Source of the DNA: Elusimicrobiota bacterium
GTDB lineage: Bacteria; Elusimicrobiota; Elusimicrobia; Elusimicrobiales; UBA9959
Assembly (NCBI GenBank): GCA_026388155.1
Contig: JAPLKI010000004.1
Span: 1-38,631 of the forward strand
Reading direction: 5' to 3'
Length of the DNA stretch: 38,631 nucleotides
The notes below the pieces were generated by a model. The model was not told where the DNA came from. It worked only from the letters and a program-made list of their open reading frames with translations, and searched no databases. The translations under genes and the position numbers were made by a program. Shown here in pieces: positions 24,172 to 32,850 of the stretch (position 1 is the first letter of the stretch; each line of letters begins with the position of its first letter).

Positions 24172-25995
24172 ATGTTTACGATCCGCAATAATATTTCCGA
24201 CGCACCGGCTGAAAGCCGTTTTTTTACGGGTTTAACGCCTTATGTGTGCCTTTTGCTGTTGATAAGCGTCGTTTACGCGCATGCGGTTTTTTTTGGTTTC
24301 TCATATCTTGACGACAATAACCTGATCCTTGATAATTTTCACTTTCTGGGAGATCTCTCCAACTTTTTTAAGGCTTTCCAGCGGGATGTTTTTGGCGCGG
24401 CGAACGAATTTTATTACAGGCCGCTGATGACCATATCGCTGATGATAGACGCCCGGTTCGGCGGCACGGCGCCATGGGCTTATCACCTCACCAACATATT
24501 GATACATTCCGCCTCTTCATGCCTGCTCCTGGTCCTTCTGCGCCGGCTCGGCTGCGCACGGTTCCCGTCGTTCTTATGTTCGGCTTTTTTCGCCGTTCAT
24601 CCGGCCCTGTGCCAGGCGGTCGCCTGGATCCCGGGCAGGAACGACTCCCTGCTGGCGCTTTTCATCCTTCCGGCTTTCATCTTCTTCATCGATTACGCCG
24701 CGCAGAGAAAAACCCTCCATCTGGCGCTGCATCTTTTGTTTTTTTTACTCGCCCTGCTCACAAAAGAGACCGCTCTGGTTTTGCTCGTCTTATGCCCTTT
24801 GTACATGCTTCTGATTGCGCGGAAACGTATTTTCGAACCGCGCAACCTGCCGGTTTTTATCGGGTGGACAGCGGCAGCCTGCGGATGGTTTATTCTCCGT
24901 AAAGCGGCTTTCCTGCATCCTGTCCAATACGCGCCGGAGTATATGTTACGGTCTTTTTTCACGAATCTGCCCGCCGTTATGCTGTACACAGGCAAGTTTT
25001 TATTCCCGTTCAATCTTTCCGTTCTTCCGATTTTGCGCGATAACACCCCGATTTACGGATATATCGCATCGGCTCTTATTTTCATGCTTTTATATTGTTC
25101 AAAAAATGCGGACAGGAAGCGCGCGGCTTTCGGATTGTTATGGTTTCTGCTTTTCCTGCTGCCCGGCTTTCTGCGGCCTAATTCCGATCTGCCGGCCGAT
25201 TTCATAGAGCACAGAATGTATGTGCCGGCTCTGGGGTTTATCCTTCTGCTGCTTGAGACAAACGCGGTAAAAAACCTTGTTTTCGGCAAAAACCCGGGCA
25301 CGTTCCTTGCGGGACTGATACTGGTTTTATTTTCCGTTATTAACGTTTTCTACAGCGCCAACTTTAAGAATTCATACAATTTCTGGAACAACGCCGTGAC
25401 ACATTCACCGGAGTATCACCTGACCCAGTGCAATTTCGGCCTTGAACTGGCGATGAAGGGCGACTTAACCCATGCCATAGAGCATTATCAGGAAGCATTG
25501 AAACTTAATCCCGCTTATCCAGATGCTCACAATAATCTCGGCATCGCGTTGGCCAAACAGGGGAAGTTTGAACAAGCTGTTTTGGAGTACAGGGAGGCAT
25601 TGCGGTTGAACCCGTACCTGGCGGAAACACACGATCAATTGGGGCTTGCCTTAAGCGCTCAGGGTAAAGTGGACGAGGCTGTCGCGCATTATCGCGAAGC
25701 ATTGCGGCTCAAGCCGGACGATGTGGAAGTTCATAATAACTGGGGACTTGCTTTAAGCGCTCAGGGCAAAACCGAGGAAGCTATAGCGCATTACCGCGAA
25801 GCATTGCGGCTTAAGCCGGACCTGGCGCCGGTTCATAATAACTGGGGCATGACTCTGGCTTACTCCGGCAGGATGGATGAGGCTATACAACATTTCCGTG
25901 AAGCCCTTAAAATTCTCCCGAATTACGCGACTGCCCGAACAAACCTGAACACAGCTTTGAAGGTAAAACAGAAAAGCCATAGCCGCGGACAATAA
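24172..25995 (+). CDS. GT-C-like polytopic membrane protein with C-terminal TPRs
   Basis: A 607-residue protein with about nine to eleven hydrophobic segments (residues ~25-400) followed by five TPR units (about 415-595). The N-terminal luminal loop carries an Asp pair (FSYLDDNN), then YYRPL, HLTNILIH and the HPALCQAVAWIPGRND block typical of TMTC/GT-C lipid-linked mannosyl-transferase relatives. Such proteins transfer sugars from polyprenyl-phosphate donors in the periplasm; here activity is inferred. The TPR units repeat at the DNA level with a 102-bp period (25597, 25699, 25801), indicating recent duplication. It is paralogous to the gene at 30395-32146. It converges on glgB across a highly structured spacer. 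Confidence 0.82.
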   Translation: MFTIRNNISDAPAESRFFTGLTPYVCLLLLISVVYAHAVFFGFSYLDDNNLILDNFHFLGDLSNFFKAFQRDVFGAANEFYYRPLMTISLMIDARFGGTAPWAYHLTNILIHSASSCLLLVLLRRLGCARFPSFLCSAFFAVHPALCQAVAWIPGRNDSLLALFILPAFIFFIDYAAQRKTLHLALHLLFFLLALLTKETALVLLVLCPLYMLLIARKRIFEPRNLPVFIGWTAAACGWFILRKAAFLHPVQYAPEYMLRSFFTNLPAVMLYTGKFLFPFNLSVLPILRDNTPIYGYIASALIFMLLYCSKNADRKRAAFGLLWFLLFLLPGFLRPNSDLPADFIEHRMYVPALGFILLLLETNAVKNLVFGKNPGTFLAGLILVLFSVINVFYSANFKNSYNFWNNAVTHSPEYHLTQCNFGLELAMKGDLTHAIEHYQEALKLNPAYPDAHNNLGIALAKQGKFEQAVLEYREALRLNPYLAETHDQLGLALSAQGKVDEAVAHYREALRLKPDDVEVHNNWGLALSAQGKTEEAIAHYREALRLKPDLAPVHNNWGMTLAYSGRMDEAIQHFREALKILPNYATARTNLNTALKVKQKSHSRGQ

Positions 25996-26021
25996 ATCGT
26001 ATTTATAAACCTGCTCCCGCA

Positions 26022-26207
26022 TTAACCTGAAAGTTTCAGTTGAAACTTTCCCTTCGCGGCGCTCAGGTGCGCTTCGCGCGGCATACACCTTCGCAAATTC
26101 TGCGCGCAATGCGCTTGATTTGCGACCCGCAAAGCGGGGAATCCTGCATATTTTTATTCCTTATGTTTTTAAATGAGAATAACCTTGAACTGCAGGATTT
26201 AGGTTAA
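26022..26207. ncRNA. Compact multi-hairpin element (candidate structured RNA or mobile DNA element)
   Basis: An outer stem TTAACCT/AGGTTAA (26022-26028/26201-26207) encloses five successive hairpins: 26029-26050 (10-bp arms GAAAGTTTCA), 26065-26090 (AGGTG/CACCT with inner GCGC), 26091-26125 (TCGCAAAT/ATTTGCGA with inner GCGC), 26126-26138 (CCCGC-AAA-GCGGG) and 26140-26199 (AATCCTGCA/TGCAGGATT). Several helices abut with no gap, as in a multi-way junction. It lies between convergent genes, so it may be a terminator region, a non-coding RNA or a palindromic element. The strand is unknown. Confidence 0.5.
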
Positions 26208-26223
26208 AGCCGTCCGCCCTCCG

Positions 26224-28131
26224 CTACAACTTAAAAAACACGATGGAAAGGGGAGGCAGCGTCACTCTGAGGGAATAAGGACGCCCGTGCGAGGCGAAAG
26301 GTTCGGCGTTTGCGCCGCCCAGGTTCCCCATTCCGCTCCCCCAATAAGCCGCGGCGTCGCTGTTAAGGATTTCTTTCCAGAAACCGCCGCGCGGCACGCC
26401 GATCCGGTAATTGAACCGCGGCACGGACGTGAAATTGCAGGCCGCCAGGATCATGTCCCCCTCGCCCGCGCCTTTGCGCAGAAAAGCCAGCACGCTTTGC
26501 TGTGAATCATTCGCGTCGACCCATTCAAATCCGGCGGGGTTGCAGCTAAGTTCGTAGAGCGCGGGCTCGGCCCGATAAAGAAGGTTGAGATCTTTAACCC
26601 AGTTCTGCATTCCGGAGTGGGGCTTGAATTCCGTTAAGTGCCAGTCCAGGCTCCGTTCGTGGTCCCACTCGGTCCATTGCGCGAACTCGCCGCCCATAAA
26701 AAGAAGTTTTTGCCCCGGCTGGGCGAACATGGTCCCGTATAAAAGCCTTAAATTCGCGAATTTTTGCCATACATCGCCGGCCATTTTATCCAGCAGCGAT
26801 CTTTTGCCGTGGGCCACTTCGTCATGAGACAGGGGCAGGACAAAATTCTCGCCGAACGCGTAGAGCATGCGGAAGGTGAGGGCGTTATGATGGTACTTCC
26901 GGTACACCGGGTCTTTGGACAAATACTGGAGCGTGTCATGCATCCAGCCCATATCCCACTTCATTCCGAAGCCCAGCCCGCCGATATAGGTCGGGCGCGA
27001 AACCCCCGGCCAGGCGGTGGATTCCTCGGCGTAGGTCTGTACGTCCGGGTAATTCTTATAAACGACGCGGTTGAATTGCTGCAGGAAAGCGATAGCTTCC
27101 AGGTTTTCGTTCCCGCCGTGGCGGTTCGGTATCCACTCGCCGGGCTTGCGCGAGTAATCCAGGTACAGCATGGACGCCACCGCGTCAACCCGCAGCCCGT
27201 CAACGTGATACCTGTCCAGCCAGAACAGGGCGCTGCTGAGCAGGAAACTGCGCACCTCGTTGCGCCCGAAGTTGAAAATGGAGCTGTTCCAATCCGGATG
27301 CACGCCCTGTTTGGGATCGGCGTGTTCATAGAGATGCGTGCCGTCAAAATATTCAAGGCCGTGCGCGTCTGCCGGGAAATGCGCGGGCACCCAGTCAAGT
27401 ATAACGCCGATGCCGTTCCGGTGAAGCTGGTCTATCAGGTACATCAGGTCCTGGGGGCTGCCGTAACGGCTGGTGGGAGAAAAATACCCGATGGTCTGAT
27501 AACCCCATGACCCGTAAAAAGGGTGTTCGGTAACGGGCATCAGCTCCACATGCGTAAAACCCATCTGTTTCACGTACGCCGGCAACTGCGCCGCCATTTC
27601 CCGGTAGGTGAGCGGCCTGTTTCCCTCTTCGGGAACGCGCCGCCAGGAACCCGGATGTACCTCATAGATAGAAACGGGGCTTTTCAGGCCGTTGGCCCGG
27701 CCCCGGGTTTCCATCCATTGGCTGTCATTCCAGCCGTAATCAAGCGACCAGACCACGGACGCGGTTTTTGGAGGGACTTCGGAAGTGAACGCCAGCGGAT
27801 CCGCTTTTTCCCCGTGAAAGCCGGCGTATTTTGAAACAATGTGGTATTTATAATTGCAGCCCTGTTTGACTCCCGCGATAAAGCCTTCCCATATGCCGGA
27901 ACTGGCCCTCTCTTTCAAAGCGTCCCGTGTTTTGTTCCAGCCGTTGAAGTCGCCCATCACGTAAACCGCCATAGCGTTGGGCGCCCAGACCGCGAAGCGG
28001 GTTCCCTCAACCGGTCCGCCAATCACCGGATGCGCGCCGAACTTTTCATACAGCCGCACATGATTACCCTCGTTAAAGAGGTAAATATCCTGATCGGTAA
28101 GCGATTGCGCGCCGCTCTCAAGTTTTTTCAT
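26224..28131 (-). CDS. glgB: 1,4-alpha-glucan branching enzyme
   Basis: Glycogen branching enzyme (GH13), 635 residues, forming alpha-1,6 branches in alpha-glucans. Domains in order: CBM48 N-domain (about 30-115, [21 protein letters not shown]), TIM barrel with [18 protein letters not shown], the nucleophile region [17 protein letters not shown], the acid/base [10 protein letters not shown] and the LSHDEV block, then the C-terminal beta domain. It lacks the extra N-terminal module of long (about 730-residue) GlgB. It is alone, with no glgA or glgC beside it. The ATG is preceded by TAAAAT at 6 nt and no Shine-Dalgarno, a weaker leaderless candidate. Confidence 0.95.
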   Translation of the reverse strand: MKKLESGAQSLTDQDIYLFNEGNHVRLYEKFGAHPVIGGPVEGTRFAVWAPNAMAVYVMGDFNGWNKTRDALKERASSGIWEGFIAGVKQGCNYKYHIVSKYAGFHGEKADPLAFTSEVPPKTASVVWSLDYGWNDSQWMETRGRANGLKSPVSIYEVHPGSWRRVPEEGNRPLTYREMAAQLPAYVKQMGFTHVELMPVTEHPFYGSWGYQTIGYFSPTSRYGSPQDLMYLIDQLHRNGIGVILDWVPAHFPADAHGLEYFDGTHLYEHADPKQGVHPDWNSSIFNFGRNEVRSFLLSSALFWLDRYHVDGLRVDAVASMLYLDYSRKPGEWIPNRHGGNENLEAIAFLQQFNRVVYKNYPDVQTYAEESTAWPGVSRPTYIGGLGFGMKWDMGWMHDTLQYLSKDPVYRKYHHNALTFRMLYAFGENFVLPLSHDEVAHGKRSLLDKMAGDVWQKFANLRLLYGTMFAQPGQKLLFMGGEFAQWTEWDHERSLDWHLTEFKPHSGMQNWVKDLNLLYRAEPALYELSCNPAGFEWVDANDSQQSVLAFLRKGAGEGDMILAACNFTSVPRFNYRIGVPRGGFWKEILNSDAAAYWGSGMGNLGGANAEPFASHGRPYSLRVTLPPLSIVFFKL

Positions 28132-28160
28132 GGTCTTATTTTATCCGCTTGGTCAAGTCA

Positions 28161-28249
28161 GCGCTGAAGCGCTAGAAGCTTTGAAGCGCTGAAGGAAGAA
28201 TTTACAAGCTTTTAAACTTCAGCTCTTCAGCGCTTCAGACTTCAGAGCT
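28161..28249. repeat. Inverted array of 7-8-bp units (GCGCTGAA)
   Basis: The left arm (28161-28194) repeats GCGCTGAA-type words at 7-9-bp spacing. The right arm (28217-28249) repeats CTTCAG with spacings of 8, 8 and 7. A 13-bp core (28182-28194) has an exact reverse complement at 28225-28237. It lies between the secreted protein gene and glgB. Confidence 0.75.
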
Positions 28250-28279
28250 AAGCCGGGGGCCAGGTCAGCCGGCGGAAGA

Positions 28280-29218
28280 TCAATCGTCAGTAGTGATCCC
28301 GTCAAAAAATTTTTCATTTAGAACAGTGTCTTCAGGCGGGGGCCCGTCCGGCTCTGTCGTCAGGCGTTTCCAGAGCTTTGGGTTGAGCATGGTGCCCGTG
28401 GTCAGCATTTTCTGGTCGGCCGAATAGATAACGCTGCAATCGCGCTTGTACGGCATATCCGGACAGCCGAACTGGTCGAAAACGGCGTAGCGGTAGTCAA
28501 AACCGCCGGCGCCGGCGGCGGCCCCGCCCTGGGAAGAAAAATATTTGAAACCGACGACGCTTGAATTGTACTCAGGCTGGATCTCTCCTTTAAGGTTTAT
28601 ATAGCCGATGAACGTGACGGCATGCCCGGTGCCGGTGGTGCGGTTGATATTGATGAATGAGCCCGGTTTCAGTTTATCAAACGCCGTCCTCTCGCCCATG
28701 CCGAAATTGATGAGGGCGTCCGCGGTGCCGTAAGATTTGAACTGCGGGTTCACCCAGATATGCCCCTTGAGGTCGGTTACGCTCAAACCCTCAAAGCTTG
28801 TAATTGGAAGGTAGTCATAAATGGAGTAGTCCCCCGTCTCCTGCGCGTAGAGCTGATAGGCGGTAAGAATGATCTCCATCTGGGCGGCCACGCACATGGT
28901 GCGCGGCGCGTGTGTGGCCGGGATAGTGCCGTAAGTGTGATAGCGGATGTCGTGCGTAAGGACCGAGTGGATATCGTAGCCGAGGAGCGAGTACCTGGCG
29001 TTAAGAAAGTCCACAGCTTTCAGGATATAGGCGTTAAAGTACCGCTCTGCCGGCTGTGAAGATTCGCGCGCAGGGATCGGGGCGATTTGCCCGCCGGCCG
29101 GAGCAAGAGATATGCCTCCGATATAGTCCAGGCTGATGTTTTCAAGCGCGAACGGCTGTTCCGCCGCGCAATTGCCGGCGGAGAAAAAAAACAACACAGG
29201 GGCAAAAAACTTTATCAT
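28280..29218 (-). CDS. Secreted putative cysteine-peptidase-like protein
   Basis: About 312 residues with an N-terminal signal peptide (MIKFFAPVLFFFSAGNCAAE). I chose ATG 29218 rather than the longer frame start at 29329 because the signal peptide then begins at residue 1. A Cys-His arrangement as in papain-like/C39 folds is visible: PRTMCVAAQMEI (C109) starting a helix and GTGHAVTFIGY (H199) in a strand, spaced about 90 residues. I do not recognise a named family, so catalysis is inferred. The gene is divergent from a clear papain-type peptidase gene across 113 nt, so the two may act together outside the cytoplasm. Confidence 0.6.
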   Translation of the reverse strand: MIKFFAPVLFFFSAGNCAAEQPFALENISLDYIGGISLAPAGGQIAPIPARESSQPAERYFNAYILKAVDFLNARYSLLGYDIHSVLTHDIRYHTYGTIPATHAPRTMCVAAQMEIILTAYQLYAQETGDYSIYDYLPITSFEGLSVTDLKGHIWVNPQFKSYGTADALINFGMGERTAFDKLKPGSFININRTTGTGHAVTFIGYINLKGEIQPEYNSSVVGFKYFSSQGGAAAGAGGFDYRYAVFDQFGCPDMPYKRDCSVIYSADQKMLTTGTMLNPKLWKRLTTEPDGPPPEDTVLNEKFFDGITTDD

Positions 29219-29331
29219 CGCAAATCCCGGACAGGACTGTCTGGATTTTATTATACAAATTGCAAATCCTTTTTTTGTATTATACACTAAAGAAGAACCT
29301 TTGTGGATACTGCAGCTTAACGGAGGCAAAA

Positions 29332-30288
29332 ATGTTCAAGAAATGGCTCATAGCAATAACGGCCGGCGCGTCACTCTTCGGTGTGCGGGCTGTGGCCGCG
29401 GAACAGGCGGATTTCAACCAGGGAATGGACGTTAAAGGCATCATAGACACACTTCAGGTCAAGTTTGAGATGCCCGGCTTCCCCAGGGGTCTCTCGGACA
29501 CTTTCCAATCAGCTTCCGAAAGGAAGGTCCACGCGAAAGGACTTATAAAAAAGGACCTTCCAGCGATCTATTGGCAGAAGTTCCAGTACCGCAATGTGCA
29601 GATCCCGGGCGTTTTAGATCTGCGCGCGAATCTGACGCAGATAGAGAATCAGGGCTATTGCGGAAGCTGCTGGGCCTTCAGCCTTACGGCCACCCATCGC
29701 GACGGACACGCGCTTGCCGGAAAAGATCCCGGCCGGCTTTCCCAGGAATGGCTGGTTGACAATTCTACCGAGGCCGCGGGCTGCAAAGGCGGCTACTTTG
29801 ATTCGGCGAACGACTTCGTGGAACCCGGCGGACAGCCGCTCTGGAGCGCCTGTCCCTACAAACAAGGCTCCGGCAAATGCCCGGTCGCGCTCCCGCTCGC
29901 CGCGCATATAACCGGCTGGCACATGTTCGGTGAAAAAGGCCAGGGCACGACCGTGCAGGAGATAGAAGCTTATATGGCCACCACCGGCAGCCCCGTATCG
30001 ATCGGCGTAGCGGCGGCGGCCGGCAGTTGGGAAAATTACAGCGGCGGCATTTACAATGCCTGCACCTCAGGCGAATTGGACCACATGATCAACATCGTGG
30101 GTTGGGACAACGAGGGCGCCGCGTTCGACGCAAACGGCAACCTCCCCCCCGGCAAAGGCATCTGGATCCTGCGCAACAGCTGGGGCAAGTCGTGGGGTGA
30201 GAATGGCTATATGCGCACCAAAATGACCGACGCAGCCGGAAAGAGATGCAATGCCGTGGCGGAAGAGGCCGCTTACTTCGACTTTTAA
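29332..30288 (+). CDS. Secreted papain-like (C1A) cysteine peptidase
   Basis: A 318-residue exported C1A peptidase. It has a signal peptide (about 1-23, ending AVAAEQ), a short propeptide-like region (to about 93), then the mature domain with the oxyanion Gln and catalytic Cys in NQGYCGSCWAF (Q107, C113), GCKGGYFDSANDFV, the catalytic His in LDHMINIVGW (H251) and the Asn in LRNSWGKSWGENGYM (N282). All catalytic residues are present. ATG 29332 was preferred because GGAGG lies at 29322-29326 and the signal peptide then starts cleanly. The gene ends in a strong terminator. Papain-type enzymes are relatively uncommon in bacteria. Confidence 0.92.
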   Translation: MFKKWLIAITAGASLFGVRAVAAEQADFNQGMDVKGIIDTLQVKFEMPGFPRGLSDTFQSASERKVHAKGLIKKDLPAIYWQKFQYRNVQIPGVLDLRANLTQIENQGYCGSCWAFSLTATHRDGHALAGKDPGRLSQEWLVDNSTEAAGCKGGYFDSANDFVEPGGQPLWSACPYKQGSGKCPVALPLAAHITGWHMFGEKGQGTTVQEIEAYMATTGSPVSIGVAAAAGSWENYSGGIYNACTSGELDHMINIVGWDNEGAAFDANGNLPPGKGIWILRNSWGKSWGENGYMRTKMTDAAGKRCNAVAEEAAYFDF

Positions 30289-30309
30289 ACTGTCACCTGC
30301 ACAATGACG

Positions 30310-30346
30310 CAGCGGCGGAAGGCATTTGCCTTCCGCCGCTGTTTTT
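30310..30346 (+). terminator. Intrinsic terminator of the papain-like gene
   Basis: Perfect 15-bp arms (30310-30324 and 30327-30341, CAGCGGCGGAAGGCA and its complement) are followed by TTTTT. Confidence 0.92.
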
Positions 30347-30394
30347 AACCCCGCCTCAAATAATTTTTGCGAATTCAACCGGCAGAAATGAGTG

Positions 30395-32146
30395 TTATCT
30401 CCCCACTTTTTCCCCCAGCCTTTTCAGGTTTGCTATGGCGGCGGCGTTTGACGGGTCCGTCACTAGGGCTTTTTTCCACTTTGCTTCGGCCTCCCTCAGG
30501 TTCCCCTTTTCGGCCGCCAGCGTTCCGAGCGAGGTGAGCGCCCGCGGATCGTAAGGGTCCAGAGACAGGGCTTTCAGGTAAAGATCTCCGGCATCCGCTT
30601 TTTTCCCGGCTATCAGTTTAAATTCCGCGAGATAATCCATGGCATTGGTGTAGTCGGGATATTTTTTAAGCGCATCTTCAAGGACGAGCGCTGCTTTGTC
30701 CGGATCGCCGGAATGTTCATACACCGCCGCCCTGTTGTAAAAAGTTTCTTTTAAGGGATTCCCGCTGCTGAGTTCGGCGTCCAGTATTTCCCCGGCTTCC
30801 TTAAGGCGGCCGAGCCTCGCCAGCACAAGCGCAAGGCTGTTCAGGTGTATTTCGGTCGGCTCCCGCCTTACCACCGGTATCAGCAGCCCCAGCGCTTTTT
30901 TATAATCCCCCAGCAGATAGTATTCCCGCGCGAGATTGTGCATGGCCTGATAGGACACGGTATGTTTCAGGGCATGCTCGTAAATTTTTATGCTTGAGCC
31001 GCGCAAAGCGGTGTTAAGATTTCCTTCGTACACGTAAAAAAGCAGCAGCGCGCAGACCGCGGCGGCGGCGGTTTTTTTTGCGGCGGCGCCGCGACAGGCG
31101 GCTTTTTCGTACAGCAGGGCTACTCCAAGAAACAGCGCGAAGTTGCAGGGATACACCCAGTGGTCAAGCATATAATCGTTTCTTGTGCTTATGAGGATGG
31201 GCAATTTCGGGGCCAGCGCGGCCAGATACCAGCCCGCCAGAAAAAGCGACAGGCGGTGCCTGCGCAGCAACGCCGCCGCGATGGCGGCGTAAAGAGCCAG
31301 AAAATAAAAAGACGCTCCCGCCCCGAAATCCGGCTGCATATGATGCGAATGCAGATTGAACGGCACCAGCGAATTGCCGAGGTACAGGAATATGATCTTG
31401 GGGAGTTTCAAGAGCGTGGCCGCGGCGGTCCAAGCTATGCCGTCGGATTTCAGCACCGAAAATCCCACGGCGTATTCCCTCAGATACAGATACGGGGGGA
31501 CCATGGCGAGAAAGGGGATAAGTTTAAGATATTCTCTCCTGTTCTCCCGCCTGGCGAACAGGGCCAGCGCGGTCAGCGCCGGCGTTATGACGCCGGATTC
31601 CTTGGAAAGCATAGCCAGCGCGAAACAAACGAGCGAGAGCGCGTAGCGCAGGCGGCCTTTTTTCAGGAACAAAAGAACGGACAACAGGGAAAAAGAGAGC
31701 GTCATAACCTCCGCTCTTCCGGCTATCACTATCAGTTGCTCCACTACGGCGGGGTTCGAGGCGAACAGCGCCGAGGCTATAAACGCGACGACCGCGGAAA
31801 ATCCGAGTTCAAGCGCCAGCAGAAAAACCAGGCAGGAATTCAGCAGGTGGAAAAACAGGTTGGTCAGGTGATAGCCGAAAGGGTTTAGTTTCCAGACGGT
31901 GAAGTCCACGGCGTTGGAGACGGATTGCAGAGGGCGGTAATAGTCCAGCCCCTGGTTGAACACGTCGCTGGTGAAATGGTGTCTGAGGTTCGCCGGCGAC
32001 CAGCTGCGTATGTTTACGTTGGCGACTATCATCTGCGGGTCGTCCCAGATGAAGCCGAGACGCAGCGTGCCGGCAAAAGAGGCGAGTCCGGCCGCCACGA
32101 TCAGCGCTATAAGCGGGGCCTTTCCTGCGGTTAATATCTTTCTCAT
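30395..32146 (-). CDS. GT-C-like polytopic membrane protein with C-terminal TPRs (paralogue)
   Basis: A 583-residue paralogue of the protein at 24172-25995 with the same layout: a first luminal loop with FIWDDPQMI, YYRPLQSVSN, HLTNLFFHLLN, NPAVVEQLIVIAGRAEV, about ten hydrophobic segments to about residue 360, then four or five TPRs (about 385-575). It fits the TMTC/GT-C group of polyprenyl-phosphate-sugar-dependent transferases; the substrate is unknown. It converges on the papain-like gene, whose terminator lies 50 nt beyond its own stop. The sequences have diverged, so the duplication is old. Confidence 0.82.
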   Translation of the reverse strand: MRKILTAGKAPLIALIVAAGLASFAGTLRLGFIWDDPQMIVANVNIRSWSPANLRHHFTSDVFNQGLDYYRPLQSVSNAVDFTVWKLNPFGYHLTNLFFHLLNSCLVFLLALELGFSAVVAFIASALFASNPAVVEQLIVIAGRAEVMTLSFSLLSVLLFLKKGRLRYALSLVCFALAMLSKESGVITPALTALALFARRENRREYLKLIPFLAMVPPYLYLREYAVGFSVLKSDGIAWTAAATLLKLPKIIFLYLGNSLVPFNLHSHHMQPDFGAGASFYFLALYAAIAAALLRRHRLSLFLAGWYLAALAPKLPILISTRNDYMLDHWVYPCNFALFLGVALLYEKAACRGAAAKKTAAAAVCALLLFYVYEGNLNTALRGSSIKIYEHALKHTVSYQAMHNLAREYYLLGDYKKALGLLIPVVRREPTEIHLNSLALVLARLGRLKEAGEILDAELSSGNPLKETFYNRAAVYEHSGDPDKAALVLEDALKKYPDYTNAMDYLAEFKLIAGKKADAGDLYLKALSLDPYDPRALTSLGTLAAEKGNLREAEAKWKKALVTDPSNAAAIANLKRLGEKVGR

Positions 32147-32165
32147 CGTTTAAAAAATCAGACCT

Positions 32166-32199
32166 GGCACACAAATAAAAATAAAGCTGCCAGTGTGCC
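32166..32199. other. Hairpin between GNAT and GT-C genes
   Basis: GGCACAC/GTGTGCC (32166-32172/32193-32199) competes with the overlapping pair CTGGCA/TGCCAG (32164-32169/32188-32193). It lies downstream of the GNAT gene and upstream of the GT-C gene and could be a terminator or an operator. Confidence 0.4.
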
Positions 32200-32277
32200 C
32201 GCCCCCTCCGGAACCCTTCCTTATGATGCTGTAATGGCGCTTCAAAGACTATATTACAATACTGCGCAGGCGCCGTC

Positions 32278-32850
32278 TCAAGGCCGGCTGTTATATTCCC
32301 TGCCGCACTTCTTCGGCCACTCTTCTTTCAGTACCGCGTAGACCGCGTCGTCAGCCCAGATCTTGCCGGTCCAGAAGCTTTTGTTAAAACAGCCTTCTTT
32401 CCTCATCCCGATGCGCTCCAGCAATTTTACAGATTTCTTGTTCCGCGGGTCCACCGAAGCCGTGATCCTGTGTTTATGCAGTTCCAGAAATAAATAATCG
32501 ATCACGCAGGCGACCGCTTCCGTGGCATAGCCTTTCCCCTGGTATTCCGGAGCAAGGGTATATCCCAACTCCGCCTGCTGATTTTCCTTATCCTTGAAAT
32601 GGATCGCCATATCCCCTATCAGCCTGCCGCTCTCTTTTTCCAGCACGGCGAGCTGATACCAGGTCAGGGGAGTGTCCGGCTTTAAGCCGGCGGTGAGCTC
32701 TATGAGGCGGCGAGTATGCCGCAGGCTCTTCATTGACCCCTGATATTTACTTACCTCCGGCCTGGACCGGTATCCGAAAATAACCTCGGCATCGGAAGGC
32801 CGCACGGTCCTCAGCAACAACCTTCCGGTCTTTAACTCTATCCCTTTCAT
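32278..32850 (-). CDS. GNAT acetyltransferase (RimJ/RimL type)
   Basis: A 190-residue acetyl-CoA-dependent N-acetyltransferase of the RimJ/RimL subfamily. The N-terminal GRLLLRTVRPSDAE, the acetyl-CoA loop LAPEYQGKGYATEAV and the late HKHRITASVDPRNKKSVKLLERIGMRKEG block are all present. Such enzymes modify protein N-termini, antibiotics or small amines. The start overlaps the stop of the YcaQ-type gene (ATGA), so the two are coupled. The substrate is unknown. Confidence 0.9.
   Translation of the reverse strand: MKGIELKTGRLLLRTVRPSDAEVIFGYRSRPEVSKYQGSMKSLRHTRRLIELTAGLKPDTPLTWYQLAVLEKESGRLIGDMAIHFKDKENQQAELGYTLAPEYQGKGYATEAVACVIDYLFLELHKHRITASVDPRNKKSVKLLERIGMRKEGCFNKSFWTGKIWADDAVYAVLKEEWPKKCGREYNSRP

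Noticed and set aside
29219-29329. N-terminal extension of the secreted protein at 28280-29218
   Set aside because: The extension would bury the signal peptide inside the protein and crosses the divergent promoter region.
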